A stretch of DNA of 64,000 nucleotides from Chaetoderma sp. LZ-2023a (GCA_034401795.1 CM067369.1:87756506-87820505), one strand, 5' to 3'; shown: positions 1 to 11,622, counted from the first letter of the stretch. Made by a program: numbers and translations. The notes: generated by a model from the letters alone, not told the origin.

Positions 1-504
1 TTGTCAGGACTGAGGAGAAAAGTAATTTTCAAATGAAGAATTGCAAGGAGTAATTGTTTCGGTTACAAGGTAAGTCAAATATTCTTCACTTATAGGACAT
101 GTACCTGCAAACGGACATTTCTCACGATATTAAGCTAAACAGGTAATGGGTAAAGTCTGTATGCAGAACCAATTGTTGGTCAGTTCAGTTCTCAAAGGTT
201 TAAAGAAATTTTGTAAGGCTGACATCACACAAACCATAGGTAAAACCCCAAAGTTATTGGATAGTAATAATTCTATTGCGGTTCCATCATGAAAGTCAGA
301 CTCAGGCTCACTCTTGTAAAGATAAACATGGGTTCTATTGCCCTGAAGATAGACATTAATGGGCTGTTTATGATAGCTGGGACTATCTGTCTGGAACCCT
401 ACACCTGATAACAAGACACTGACATGATGCTGCAAACATTTCTACAATGCACCATCTGGCATTCTGCTGGATAATAGCCATAGATAATGCTTTCTCATAT
501 AGTC
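1..504. other. Intergenic DNA, nothing recognised
   Basis: I see no gene or known repeat here. A 101-codon minus-strand open frame (130-435) has no recognisable domain and I treat it as chance. Confidence 0.4.
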
Positions 505-748
505 TTAACCATTTAATGGTCACGCTGGCCAACACCGGCCTCTGCAGTGGTGTTGAGTAATCCGGTTGCAGGCCAAGAGAAGAGTTTTTGAAAATTTATC
601 ACTGAAATGACTGGCTCGATAAACGAGCCAGTCATTCCAGTGGTAAATTTTCAAAAAGAGTCTTCTCTTGACCTGCAATAAGCTGCAAATGTACATTAAG
701 CAAAAAATTTAGATTTTCTTAACAATTCTTCACCATTGATAGTGTTAA
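505..748. repeat. Fold-back (MITE-like) repeat, family 1
   Basis: The repeat begins TTAACCATTTAATGGTC and ends near ACCATTGATAGTGTTAA, so it has TTAA-ended inverted termini. Its centre is a long palindrome around GGCTCGATAAACGAGCC, with arms running through the TCATTCCAGTGG and TTTTCAAAAA segments. It has no coding capacity. The same element recurs about twenty times in the window. A non-autonomous DNA transposon is the likely class (inference). Confidence 0.75.
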
Positions 749-1253
749 TAGCAAATATTAAAATACTTCAAAACGTCAATTACATTACTAAGTTTGGAAG
801 TAAATGTTTAGATTATGGGTGCACGCGTACATATATACATGCACGCGCGCGAAGACATCCAACCCTAGATAACATCACCAAAGACTAACACCCCCCCCCC
901 AGCTTTGCACCCCCTGTACTCATGCATTCAGGGTTTATACCCTAATACACAGTTTGAAAGTCTATGCTTTTCCAGACCTAATTTAGCAATTTCCAGAACC
1001 ATTTTCTGATGTCTCCAATCAGCGCAAATTTCAAAATTGCACAATTGTACAGCAACTATCTATTTTATGCACTGAGTGCGAACCACAATTGACAAGATTG
1101 CAATTTTTTCGAAGCTATAATACAAAGTACCTGCTTTTCTGTACTGGAAATGAGTTTCTTAAAATTCCATATTTTTTCAGCCTTCATAACTTGTGTTCAA
1201 ACCCTGTACAATCTACCTACATGTATTAGATGAGGCTAGATCAAGTTCCTTGC
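749..1253. other. Intergenic AT-rich DNA
   Basis: The stretch holds a poly-C run at about 891-900 and a purine/pyrimidine alternating CACGCGCGCG patch near 840. I see no gene. Confidence 0.4.
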
Positions 1254-1443
1254 TTAACCCTTTAATGGTCAAGGCCCATAAGACAATTTTTGAAAATTTT
1301 CCACTGGAATGACTGGCTCAATTATCGAGCCAGTTATTCATGTGGTAAATTATCAAAAATTGTCTTATCTTAACCTGTAAATGGTCATTCCTAAAGACAA
1401 CTGCAGAGGCTGGTTTTGGCCGGTGTGACCATTAACGGGTTAA
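1254..1443. repeat. Fold-back repeat, family 1 (well-preserved ends)
   Basis: It starts TTAACCCTTTAATGGTC and ends GACCATTAACGGGTTAA, which defines the terminal inverted repeat of the family. The central palindrome is GGCTCAATTATCGAGCC. A CTGCAGAGGCTGG/GGCCGG motif near the right end also occurs near an end of the copies at 505 and 50,803. Confidence 0.8.
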
Positions 1444-1660
1444 TAAGAAAAAAACATGTAGGCAGCAACGGCTTACATCAACGTGCACACTGCTTCAGAA
1501 ATTCAAACCATAAGCTAGGCTTGCGCGATTATGTGATTAAATCGAAAATCGTGACTATGTTTTAAATCGTGAATTTATAAAAAATTAAAAATTAAATAAT
1601 CGAGAATAATTTCTATTGCATAAAATACATGTATTTCAAATCCTAGCAGTTAATAACTCG

Positions 1661-1796
1661 TTAACGCTTTAACACTCATATCAGCCAAAAACAGCTTCCA
1701 GTGGAAATTTCAAAAATAGCCTCGTGGTCTGCAAATAGACATTTTCGTTGAGAAAATTGAAATTTTCTTGACCATATTTGAGAGCTAAAGGGTTAA
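1661..1796. repeat. Family 1 fold-back repeat, centre deleted
   Basis: Both ends are present (TTAACGCTTTAACACTC and AAAGGGTTAA), as is the TCTGCAAAT..GACATTTTC segment. The central GAGCCAGT palindrome is missing. This is an internally deleted copy. Confidence 0.65.
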
Positions 1797-2116
1797 GCTA
1801 ATCTCAGTTGGAGATGTATTTCCTATAGATGACACAATTCATTTTATCATTCTAAACATTTAAAATTTAATTCCTTCAAAGGAGAGAAGTGTAAGTACCC
1901 GTAAGTTCTTGTACATAAAAGCATTCTGTATCTACATGGCTTTAACCTTTTAACCCGCAAACTTATTCAAGATAATTTCAATTTTCTCATAGAAAACGTA
2001 CATTCGCAGAAATATTCAACAGCATTCCTGTATATTTTTCTCAAAACTCAGATGCACTGAAATTTCAAGAGGAAATGTCTTAACAAGCAGGTGGAACCTG
2101 CCATACAGCATCACAT

Positions 2117-2353
2117 TTAACTATTTAAGCCTCAAATTTGTTCAATAAAATTTCAATTTTCTCATAGAAAATCTCCATTTGCAGACCAAGAGAAGACTAT
2201 TTTTGAAAATTCACCACTGGACTGCATGGCTCGATAACCGAGCCAGTCATTCCAGTAGTAAATTTTCAAAAATAGTCCTCTTAGCCTGCAAATGGACATC
2301 CAATAAGCAACTATTTAGATTTTCTTGACCAAATTTGACCATTAAAGGGTTAA
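2117..2353. repeat. Fold-back repeat, family 1
   Basis: A central palindrome GGCTCGATAACCGAGCC sits inside long arms, and the right end is TTGACCATTAAAGGGTTAA. A further degenerate fragment lies just upstream, at about 1,945-2,040. Confidence 0.75.
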
Positions 2354-2929
2354 ACCAAGCCTATATAAGTAGTTGTACTTGCTGGCTGCAGAACACACTA
2401 ACACATTCTACAGTCATGTACATGTATATAGGAATAGGCATTATGAAATCTTCGCATACCAACTATATCCCAGATGTTTTGAGGTATAAGTCAACTGACC
2501 GCTTCAATAAATGTATACATGTAGATATACAAGCTGGAATGAAGTGTGGAATCTGACCATTCAGTGACCCTCAGAGGCCTGATGCTATGGTCAGTTTCAC
2601 ATGCACTAGAGGTGACCATGTGATGAAAGGTCTGCTATATATCTATGACTGATCTTTGCAGATGAAAATTGACATGATGTCTACTAACACCTAGGCTGAA
2701 TTCGGACACAAGCTGATCTGCGAAGTATATAACTTGTTTCCACTCTGATGCAATACGCATTTTGTTACATTTATGTGGGCCAAGGATCACACTGTCGGAT
2801 TAACCCAGAAAATACTTCTCGTAATTAACAAATTTAAATTTTCTCAAAGTGGTCATGAGAATTACATTGTATCCTTAATAAACAAATATTAGTTACCTCT
2901 CCGGGATGTGGGAATTGTTTGAGTGAGAC
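2354..2929. other. Intergenic DNA
   Basis: I see nothing beyond short TACATGTATA-type words and a chance 73-codon frame. Confidence 0.35.
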
Positions 2930-3960
2930 TTTCGTGACCATCTCGGTCACTTCTTCAGCACTGAGTCGCTGGCAATGTCACTCTGGTCAGTTCTTGTGAA
3001 GTCGCGTGACAACATGGACTGGTAGACTGCTGGTATACGGTGGCCCTCGTCTCGGTTCCAACCAACCATGAACGGCTCATGGTTGGTTGATGTTTGTAGA
3101 CGATGGTCTGGATTTAACTTTTGATTTAAACAAGATGGTCTCGACGTTGATGACCGACATGACCGACACACTGCTGGCAGGGATGGTATCGTCAGTGGTT
3201 TCTGTGTCTTCTGCAACAGCTGAGATGGAGTTGATTTTAAGATGTTCTTTAACTCTGGTGCTGAGAGGCATATTTGTTTTGTCTATATATGTCCCCTCAG
3301 ATTGGTCACATTCGATCTTGTAGATGACTCCAGAGTATTCATCTGTGGTCAGCTTATCTTTGGGTCTTACTAATTACGCAAGGTGTTGAGGGGCTTGTGG
3401 TAAGTTTTTATCTGGTATTGTCTGAAGAGTCTACCTAGGTGTTCTGATAAGCCTTGGATGTACGGAAGTCTGACTAGTAGAAGTTTTTTGTCACCTGATT
3501 GTTTCTTACGAGGTGGGGGAGGTGATTTTCTCATCCACAAAGTGTAACAGTTGGCTAGGAGTAATTGTTGGATGTGATGATGTTGTGCTTCTTTGTCTGA
3601 TGTTTCTGTGATGATGGAGTTTGCGCGGTGAAATAGAGTTCTGATGACTAACCTTTTGTGTTTCAAATGGTGGTTAAAGTGAAAATTTAGATATTGATCC
3701 TTGTGTGCGATTTTTCTCTACACTAAGTTTGGTAGTTCCAGAATCACTGACATGTACAAATGTAACAAGAAGTCTAGGAAGGCAATCTGGCCATCTTCTT
3801 CAACTTTGCTGGTGAATTGGATGCATTGGTCAATACTGTTGAGGTGATCAGTGAAAGGTTGGAAGTTGTAGTGGTGGAGGCATGTGAACGTGTCAACTAC
3901 ATAACAGTAACCTTTATATGAAATCCTTCGCGCAACAAGCACTCAGCACAGCCACAGCCC
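2930..3960 (-). pseudogene. Penelope-like element remnant (RT C-terminus plus GIY-YIG)
   Basis: Read on the minus strand, four broken frames follow each other in the order of a Penelope-like retroelement. First (about 3,942-3,718) is the end of the reverse transcriptase with [13 protein letters not shown], where the family normally has Y-x-D-D. Next (3,666-3,370) is the segment with LPYIQGLSEHLGRLF and KPLNTLRN. Then (about 3,350-3,230) comes a GIY-YIG endonuclease start, SGVIYKIECDQSEGTYID, followed by RVKEH. Last is the terminal NRDEG..IPAVY block (about 3,070-3,000). Two stops follow NTLRN, frames shift at least twice, the YIG motif reads YID, and the copy is truncated upstream next to a poly-C run. 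It is therefore an inactive 5'-truncated copy. Assignment rests on recalled family motifs; I am fairly confident. Confidence 0.8.
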
Positions 3961-4974
3961 CCCCCCCCCCAAATTTCTATATACATGTATATATCAAGAA
4001 AAATTACTGAACCATAATATTTCATCTTGACTTGAATAGAAAAGAAGTATCTATATACATAAACTCAGGGATAGAAATGTTCATCTGCCATGTTTCCCGG
4101 GCCAAGCTGATTTTCAAAAGGACAACTAAACTTTGGCTGTTAATGGTACACAGGGCAACCATGATAAATACTGACTAATACTATGAGCTGTCTTTTTGAT
4201 ACCTACTGACTAATTCTTCGTTTTCAGGCATTTATTTATTTAATTATTAGAAAGAGTAACCGGTAACCTTAATGCCACTTCTCAATAATTGTGGCCATTC
4301 TTCAGAATGTACTTGATAAAGCAATAGTGATTCTAATTTTCTTTGTCATTTAGCTTAACATATACTAAATGTATAATTTAGTATATATTAATCTTAATCT
4401 GTGGCGGGCAACCCGAAAATGCATGAAATGGCTTCATACATTGCCCTGCGGGCAACTACATCTTTTCATTTATTTCTAAGCCTGTAACTATACACTAACA
4501 TTGTATACATTGAACATGCCAGCTGGCAATTAATGCACCTCGTATATCGCATCATATTGTCATGTGATGGCATAGGTAGACTTTGTTCTCACTGTAAGTG
4601 AGATGGTTACCTGCTGATCAAAGGCTTTATAATACATGTAGCTCAGGTGCCTACATAACTCATAGCACAACATCTTTTACTTTGCAAAAACATACATACA
4701 TATATATACATATACATAATTATATATGTATAAATATTATGACATAACTTATCTCGCATTAACACAAATTATGCAGAATTACATTGTAACATTACAACAT
4801 TACAATGCTGCATTGATGGGAAAAATATGGATCTTCACTTTTAAAAATGTGTTGGTGGACAATGCTTTAAATTCATATTTATAAGAGAATTACAATAAAT
4901 AATCAAAGTTAATATAGTATAGCATAAACTGGAGATAATCAACATGATCAACGGTATTTCGATTTCAATAGCTT
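3961..4974. other. AT-rich intergenic DNA
   Basis: The stretch includes a poly-C run just upstream (about 3,957-3,970) and an ATATATAC-rich patch near 4,695-4,735. I see no gene. Confidence 0.4.
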
Positions 4975-5590
4975 AAAATCCAAGATGGCGGCCAACCAAA
5001 TTCACGACCAACCAGTTTTGCTTGAACAAGCTGATCGATCAATCAGATTCAAGAGTCAAATTCATACTTGGGGCCTACCAAAAATTAATATAGCACCATT
5101 TTCACTGTTAAAATTCATCAACAAACAAAAGCTCAATTTTGATTGGCCGATGGTTGCCATGTTTCTTCACTGTAAGTAACTTCCTTTCCATGAACTTAAA
5201 TGGCCCTTAGTTCATAAGTATATTTGCCAAGTTTTTGACTGGCCCATTGACAGTTTGCAAAGGTAATTTTTGTCTATCCAGATGGCCGAGAGGCAAATCG
5301 ATGAATCAGGTATTCGGGAGCAAAATTAGTTCAGTACTTATCATTGTTAGTTTCTTGAATTTCATACATGTATCAACTGACCAAGATGCGCCTTTGGAGA
5401 TCTTTAAAGCTTTAAAAAAATGGCACAAAACTGCAAATAGCGACCTCCACCAAATCAAGCAATCAGCTTTGTCGATTAAAGAAAAGTTTGGCAAACAGAG
5501 GCGACATTGGCATATTGGCTCACTTGGTCGTCTGACCAGGCAAATTAATAATAGTGAAATTTCAAAAATCCGACTTCACCATCATTAAAA
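4975..5590. repeat. Dispersed 'CAAGATGGCGGCC' repeat
   Basis: The segment starts with CCAAGATGGCGGCCAACC and contains GCTCAATTTTGATTGGCC. Related units recur at about 48,885-50,000 with the same phrases (GCTCAATTTTGATTAGTC, GACCAATCA). The 64- and 117-codon frames inside are not supported because the related copies do not keep them. Confidence 0.55.
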
Positions 5591-5602
5591 GTAAATTATG
5601 GT

Positions 5603-5722
5603 AGCAAAAATAAAACATGATTAAACGATAGAAACATCTTAGAACAGAAAAGAATCCTTTTGGCAGCCAAGACCATTTCAGGAATATCGTCAATGATAAA
5701 TGAGTATTGTGTCAGCTCCACT
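5603..5722. repeat. Direct repeat of about 110 bp, shared with 9,405-9,520
   Basis: The stretch from AAAATAAAACATGATTAAAC through GATAAATGAGTATTGTGT is nearly identical to 9,405-9,520. It is either a dispersed repeat or one edge of a local duplication. Confidence 0.7.
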
Positions 5723-5900
5723 CGCTCGTGTTGGGATCGATCTCTGAACACCCTGACTATCAATTTCCAAAAAAATACACAGGTAAGCTGTTGAATATTT
5801 TGACACTAATTTGGCAGGAACAGCACCCAGGTAAATTAGTTTCAAAATATTCACCAGCATGTATATTAAATAGCAAAGATTTACAAAGACATATAATTCA
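5723..5900. repeat. Fold-back repeat, family 2
   Basis: The unit has the family 2 layout. A GTGTTGGGATCGATC leader is followed by CAGGTAAGCTGTTGAATATT, a spacer, the complementary arm AATTAGTTTCAAAATATTC, and then CATGTATATTAAATAGCAAAG. Arms of about 22 bp are self-complementary. Better copies lie at 40,690 and 51,567. Confidence 0.65.
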
Positions 5901-6103
5901 TACAACTTGTTGGACCATTTGAGGAATTTTCTATATGTACTAATAAGCATTTCATTCAAAACTATATCAGTCTATTGCAGATACATGTATCTTAGCGACC
6001 ATGTGTGTATTCACCGAAGACATGTGTATGTACACACTTACTTATGTGTATGTTTCTTCCATATATTGTAATTGAGGAATCCAGTTTCTCAGTCAATCAT
6101 ATG

Positions 6104-6900
6104 TCACTCTTTGTAATGAACTTCATGTGCCCAGCCCCATTTTGTTGGATCCAGATTGTCAGTCATAAGTGTTTTCCATTGCATAATTTGTAAGTGAACA
6201 CTGAGTGAATGTTGGTATGCAGAGGCTACTGTCGGTGGAAGCTTTTCCGGTTTGAATTTGGACCGATCAGCCGAATGCTTCATGAAGTGGGCGTATCTCA
6301 TGTAATCCATTGTGTCAGATGGTTTTTCGCCATACAAGATCACAAATAGCCGGTGCCCAGCTACTTACTTCGTGTGTAGAATCACAAGCGCTCATTGTTA
6401 CACTTAGATTTTGTACTTCTTCGGACTTTCGTAAGCTTTTCACAATGGATGTCTTTCCATGACCATAGGAACACGAAGTGGTATCACACCCAACCCATGC
6501 ATGAATGAATAAAATATTATCAGCGACCGGAGCTGGTTTCTGATCTCAAGTAAATGTCAAACATTTCAGGCATAAAATGGTGAATTAGCAACACGATATA
6601 TATCCGTGTCGTCAGCTACAATGGTCACTGTTTCATTAGCTGAATGGAACAACGCTAATTCCACGATCACTGTATCAGCATCACCTTTTGGTGTGCACAC
6701 ATCATGCCCGTCTGATTTAAGTTCTTGGATCAATAACCGTATGAATTGGATTTTGTTTCGATCATTAGAAAGAAAGAATTGTTGATTACTATGCGCAGAC
6801 ATATTTAATTCAATTTTAAGATTCAGTTTGACATATTGCACAGGATATTTCAGCTTGCAGAGGTAAATCGCATGTTTCTGCCATACTGCAAGGGAAATAT
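6104..6900 (-). pseudogene. Decayed PIN-like 'DTDLL/GCDTTS' family protein
   Basis: Three minus-strand pieces follow in order. The first (6,841-6,566) has FFLSNDRNKIQFIRLLIQ, GDADTVIVELALF and VADDTDI, the acidic pattern of a PIN-like nuclease fold. The second (about 6,540-6,345) has FIHAWVGCDTTSCSYGHGKT. The third (6,343-6,104) has MRYAHF, KLPPTVASAYQHSLSVHLQI and LDPTKWGWAHE. I recall these blocks, in this order, from an uncharacterised multi-copy protein family of invertebrate genomes. Here the text after DDTDI is missing, frames change between blocks, and stops intervene, so it is a pseudogene. The N-terminus above 6,841 is unclear. The molecular function of the family is not established to my knowledge. 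Confidence 0.65.
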
Positions 6901-7199
6901 ATAATAAAAGGGAATCCAGTACCTAATGAGACTATTTACGCTGTGAGTGCGGGATTTATTCCCTGTATATGGGCAGCTTCTATATAATAATCAGGTAATT
7001 TGCATATTCTAGTAATGCAATTAAATTGAAAATACAAGACCAACCATTTGGGGCATTGTTTCCTCTTATAGTTCAATTCTGTAAATGTGAAGCTATATTA
7101 TATCACAAAACACGTATTAATTAAATTAGTGTGCAAAGGCATTTTGATTTTACTTTCTTTTACAATTTCTAAATTTATCCGGGTACATTTGTATAAAAA
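6901..7199. other. Intergenic AT-rich DNA
   Basis: I see nothing recognisable. Confidence 0.35.
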
Positions 7200-7735
7200 A
7201 TGGTCACTAATATTAACGCTTGCGCAATAATGCGTATAAAAAATTCTGCCCAAGTTAGATTTTTTATGATTTTGGATATATCATAAATTACATATTCCCG
7301 CATCGAATGGCGTAAAAAAATCGTGGTACCCAATTATTTCCTGGTTCGGACAAGTTTTGGCTTAATTCTACTACACTAGATCATTACATATATTTGCTAT
7401 TGGATATTATTGAGATTCTCCGAGTATCCCCTTTCACCAATGATGATTACATGTACACAGCAACTTTGGTCACATTTGGACGAATGATAGCTGAGATATA
7501 GACCATTACATCTCATTCTCAACCATTAATAGGTTCACTTTTTAAATCCCCATAGAAAACCAATGGTGAGTAGGTCGATAACTTAATTTGCTTATAAAAA
7601 ATCCCGCCCAAAGCAGATTTTTGTTGATTTTGGATATGTTAATAAGGACACAATTCTGCATCAAATGGTGCAAAAAAAGTGCGGTACCCAATTTTTTCCT
7701 GGTTAAACTCTAATTCTACTACACTATAACATTGC
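7200..7735. repeat. Diverged tandem duplication, about 365-bp unit
   Basis: A block with ATAAAAAATTCTGCCCAAG, GATTTTGGATAT, CGTGGTACCCAATTATTTCC and CTACTACACTA recurs about 365 bp later as ATAAAAAATCCCGCCCAAAG, GATTTTGGATAT, TGCGGTACCCAATTTTTTCC and CTACTACACTA. It is non-coding. Confidence 0.65.
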
Positions 7736-8107
7736 GTGGAATTCCTACAATATTAACCAAGTCAGCTGTGGAAACCATGCACAATACACTTACCGCCAAT
7801 ATGGCCAAGGTGACGATCAATCATGAGTCATGGGCAAACGCAAGGTGAAAGGTAGATAATCATTGGTTCCCAATTTATAGGCTTCTTCCACATATTGTAA
7901 ATGAGGAATCCAGTTTCTCAGTCAATCATATGTCACTCTTTGTAATGAACTATGTCACATATAGGCTGATGTCATAATCTATTACGTCATGAATGACGTC
8001 GCTAAGTTTGTCATGAACGCGTAATAGATGACAAGACTTCGCGCGGTTATACAAATTGTATATCTTTACTGTGTAATAAACATGCGGTTGAATATTTTGA
8101 AACTAAT
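7736..8107. repeat. Leader of minisatellite array 1 (empty-site paralogue of DIRS copy 1)
   Basis: This segment matches the left flank (about 9,540-9,750) and right flank (16,878-17,020) of DIRS copy 1 joined together. Shared phrases include GGAATTCCTACAAT, CCATGCACAATACACTTACC, TCAGTCAATCATATG and GTCACATATAGGCTGATG. Its second half (7,960-8,107) is a family 2 fold-back arm read in reverse, ending GTTGAATATTTTGAAACTAA just before the array. Confidence 0.8.
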
Positions 8108-9400
8108 TTGACAAGGGACTGAAGGGGGAGGGTGTCTACGTTGACAATGGACTGAAGGGAGAGGACCTCTCTAAGTTGACAAGGGACTGAAGGGAGAGGA
8201 CGTCTCTAAGTTGACAATGGACTGAAGGGAGAGGGCGTCTCTAAGTTGAGAAGGGACTGAAGAGAGAGGGCATCTCTAAATTGACATGGGACTGAAGGGA
8301 GAGGGTGTCTCTAAGTTGACAATGGACTGAAGGGAGAGGGTGTCTCTAAGTTGAGAAGGGACTGAAGGGAGAGGGCGTCTCTAAGTTGAGAAGGGACTGA
8401 AGGCAGAGGGCGTCTCTAAGTTGAGAAGGGACTGAAGGGAGAGGGCGTCTCTTAAGTTGACAATGGATTGAAGGGAGAGGGCATCTCTAAGTTGACAAGG
8501 GACTGAAGGGAAAGGGCGTCTCTAGGTTGACATGGGACTGAAGAGAGAGGGCATCTCTAAGTTGAGAAGGGACTGAAGGGAGAGGGCATCTTTAACTTGA
8601 CAAGGGACTGAAGGGAGAGGGCATCTCTAAGTTGACAAGGGTCTAATGGGAAAGGGCGTCCCTAAGTTCACAAGGGAGTGAAGGGAGAGGGCGTCTCTAA
8701 GTTCACAAGGGACTGAGGGGAGAGGGTGCCTCTAAGTTAATGAGGGACTGAAGGCAGAGGGCGTCTCTAAGTTGATGAGGGACTGAAGGGAGAGGGTGTG
8801 CTGAAGGGAGAGGGCATCTCTAACTTGATATGGGACTGAAGGGAAAGGGCGTCTCTAAGTTGACAAAGGACTGAAGCGAGAGGGTGCCTCTAAGTTGACG
8901 AGAGACTGAAGGCAGAGGGCGTCTCTAAGTTGACGAGCGACTGAAGGGAGAGGGTGTGCTGAAGGGAGAGGGCATCTCTAATTTGATAAAGGACTGAAGG
9001 GAAAGATCGTCTTAAGTTGACAAGGGACTGAAGCGAGAGGGCATGTCTAACTTGACAAGGGACTGAAGGGAGAGGGTGTCTCTAAGTTGACGAGGGACTG
9101 CAGGGAGAGGGTATCTCTAAGTTGACATGGGACTGAAGAAAGAGGGTGTCTCTAAGTTGACGAGGGACTGAAGGCAGAGGGCATCTCTAAGTTGACAAAG
9201 GACTGAAGGGAGAGGGCGCACTGAAGGGAGAGGGCGTGTCTAAGTTGACAAGGGACTGAAGGGAGAGGCCATCTCTAAGTTGACAAGGGACTGAAGGAAG
9301 AGGGCGTCTCTAAGTTGACGAGGGACTGAAGGCAGAGGGCATCTCTAAGTTGACAAGGGATTGAAGGGAGAGGGCGTACTAAAGGGAGAGGGCGTCTCTA
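8108..9400. repeat. Minisatellite array 1, 35-bp unit
   Basis: About 36 tandem units follow the pattern AAGTTGACAAGGGACTGAAG then GGAGAGGGCGTCTCT, which is 35 bp. There are substitutions (GACAATGG, GAGAAGG, GGTGTC) and two shortened units containing GTGTGCTGAAGG. No coding capacity is supported. Confidence 0.95.
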
Positions 9401-9750
9401 ATTTAGCAAAAATAAAACATGACCAAACGATAGAAACATCTTAGAACAGAAAAGAATCCTTTTGGCAGCCAAGAACATCTCAGGAATATCTTCAATGATA
9501 AATGAGTATTGTGTAATGTAATTACACAATTAGCTAACATCGCATGGAATTCCTACAATGTTAACCAAGTTAGCTGTGAAAACCATGCACAATACACTTA
9601 CCACCAATATGGCCAAGGTGACGATCAATCATGAGTCAAGGGCAAATGGAAGGTGAAAGGTAGATAATCATTGGTTTCCAATTTATAGGTTTCTTCCATA
9701 TATTGTAATCGAGGAATCCAGTTTCTCAGTCAATCATATGATGTCACTCT
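9401..9750. repeat. Leader of minisatellite array 2, left part
   Basis: Positions 9,405-9,520 repeat 5,603-5,722, and 9,538-9,750 repeat 7,736-7,930. The leader is interrupted at GTCACTCT by DIRS copy 1 and resumes at 16,878 with CTACGTCACATATAGG. Confidence 0.75.
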
Positions 9751-9790
9751 GAATGCAGGAAATGTCAATTTCCCTTTCTCCGAGATCTAA

Positions 9791-9947
9791 CAATACTCAC
9801 CATTCTGTTACTTCTGATATACAGCTGGCCTTGACAGCGGCTCTAGGATTATAGACTTAGAAAGCTTTACCGACTCCTGGGAACCGGGTACCCGGCTCCC
9901 CACTGCCGAGTACCCGTTTACCATAGAGCTCATATTGTTTGCATAGC
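9791..9947. repeat. DIRS copy 1 left inverted terminal repeat
   Basis: The sequence from CAATACTCACCATTCTGTTA to GTTTGCATAGC is the reverse complement of 16,708-16,865. It includes an internal GGGTACCCGG/GCCGAGTACCC patch. Confidence 0.9.
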
Positions 9948-10002
9948 CACCAAACAAGAGAAAACTATGGCTTGCCTCCGTGGGGCTGGGAGGCTGGGTC
10001 CG

Positions 10003-10103
10003 TAACAGAATGGTGAGTATTGTTAGATCTCGGAGAAAGGGAAATTGACATTTCCTGCATTCTCCTTCGATCAATACTCACCATTCTGATACTTCTGATA
10101 TAC
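10003..10103. repeat. DIRS copy 1 internal complementary region (ICR)
   Basis: It reads TAACAGAATGGTGAGTATTG, then the complement of the left terminus, then CCTGCATTCTCCTTCGATC, then AATACTCACCATTCTG. It is thus the reverse complement of the right and left ends joined head to tail. This is the template expected for completing both termini in a circular intermediate. Confidence 0.9.
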
Positions 10104-10602
10104 ACCAGATTTGATCAGTAACCTGGTGGGAAGGGGCAAGCCATACATGCTAATTTTGCCCCTTGGAGAAAGATTTTAGACTTCAAACTTGACTAACGGA
10201 GACCTAAAAGGACCGTCAAGTTCACGGAACCGAATCACATTCGCGTCACAGCCCCCCCCCCTTTTTCCTCCTAAGAAAAGGGAGAGAACTAACGAACATA
10301 TATCTCGCCTGAAAACACCAATATGCCAAGAGGGTTAACTACTCCCTGCATATCGCTTGTATTAGCCTGGGAATGAGCATGAATATATAAGATGAATGAA
10401 CATGATACATATACATAATACAAAAAACTCTCACTTGTTGAATTACCTTATGATAACAGGACTTCAGACGTACCGCCTACAACCATACACCGGTTCGGCC
10501 ATCAGTGACACAATCTGGTTGACATCCTCTCGCTTGACCATGCCTGCTTTAGGTTCTTTTCTTACCAAAGTGAAAAAAGGGGAAAAGCAGTGTGGTCACT
10601 AA
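10104..10602. other. DIRS copy 1 segment downstream of the recombinase gene
   Basis: This non-coding part of the element lies between the ICR and the recombinase stop. It has a poly-C run near 10,252-10,261 and is shared with copy 2 at about 29,051-29,551. Confidence 0.6.
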
Positions 10603-11622
10603 CTATCGTTTCAAAACAGCTAAAGCGAGTGGATTGGCTGAGTCTGACACATCCCTCATATAGTAATCCGTAAATGAGGACTCACAGTGCCATTGTGCAA
10701 CGGCCATGATGTCCTCTAACGGAACACCATTGTAAAGGGCGGTCGAGGCGGCTATTCCTCTAACATCGTGTGCCCTTACGCCCTGCACCTGGTGCCCAGT
10801 CGCCATCTCATGAGTAGTCTGAATGCATTCGACCACCCAACGAGAGATAGTATCCATTGATGCGGCGCCATAAGGCTTTTTATGGCAGATCCACAGATGT
10901 CTATCGTTCGACCGTAACGAGTCAGTCCGTTTCTTGTACTTAGTCAAAGCACGGACCGGGCACCAGACACTGGCATCACGATCAAACCTGGTTAACTTCG
11001 GTATAATGATCGGTTTGCCGGGATATCTCAAAGATTGGTTCTTTGACATAAATTCTGCTCTAGGCAGAAGACGCAGACCTTCTCCAGAAACAATAAATCG
11101 GTTCCTCTCTGCCGAAAGCGCATGGATCTCACTGCGCCTTCTAGCTGAGGAAGCTGCCAATAGAAAGACCGCCTTTAGAGTCAAATGCTTTAGACTAGCC
11201 GAACGCAACGGTTCGAATGGGTGCTTGGCCAGTACATTAAGCACTAAAGATAGACTCCAGGCTGGAATGACTACCGGTTGTCTCGGGCGGAGATTGCTCA
11301 TTCCCTTCAACATCACGTTTAACTGGGCCACCTCTGGACTATCCCTGTTGGCTAGACAAGGGATAACTGATGCCAAAGCTGACTTGTATCCAGCAATTGT
11401 GACGGGAGCTAGTCCTGTAAAGAACAGCTCACAGAGAAAGTCTGCTATTTGCTGAATAGTGGATTGAAAGGTATCAATACCCTTTTCTTCACACCAGTCT
11501 GCAAATCTGTTAACCTTGTTGTTATATGACTTGAAGGTTGACCTCCTTCTCGCAGCCGCGATGAAATCAGCAGCCTGTCGAGAAAAGCCTTCCGACGTGG
11601 AACGTTGTTTGACAACATCCAC
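10603..11622 (-). CDS. DIRS copy 1 tyrosine recombinase
   Basis: A tyrosine (lambda-integrase-type) recombinase that would integrate the circular DNA form of the element. Counting from position 11,622, the catalytic set is R163 (in ARRRSEIHAL), H285-x-x-R288 (in AHDVRG), W311 (in AQWHCES) and Y320/Y321 (in FTDYYMRD). An N-terminal SAM-like core-binding region precedes it (RRRSTFKSYNNKVNRFADWC). All residues expected for activity are visible. The frame opens at a GTG, not an ATG, directly after the RT stop. It stays open further upstream, in a +1 frame relative to RT. In copy 2 a one-base difference at the AAA run fuses the two frames. The native protein may therefore be an RT fusion, and copy 1 may be frameshifted here. 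Confidence 0.9.
   Translation of the reverse strand: MDVVKQRSTSEGFSRQAADFIAAARRRSTFKSYNNKVNRFADWCEEKGIDTFQSTIQQIADFLCELFFTGLAPVTIAGYKSALASVIPCLANRDSPEVAQLNVMLKGMSNLRPRQPVVIPAWSLSLVLNVLAKHPFEPLRSASLKHLTLKAVFLLAASSARRRSEIHALSAERNRFIVSGEGLRLLPRAEFMSKNQSLRYPGKPIIIPKLTRFDRDASVWCPVRALTKYKKRTDSLRSNDRHLWICHKKPYGAASMDTISRWVVECIQTTHEMATGHQVQGVRAHDVRGIAASTALYNGVPLEDIMAVAQWHCESSFTDYYMRDVSDSANPLALAVLKR

Noticed and set aside
4985-5588. Plus-strand ORFs of 64 and 117 aa
   Set aside because: They lie in a dispersed repeat whose relatives do not keep the frames.
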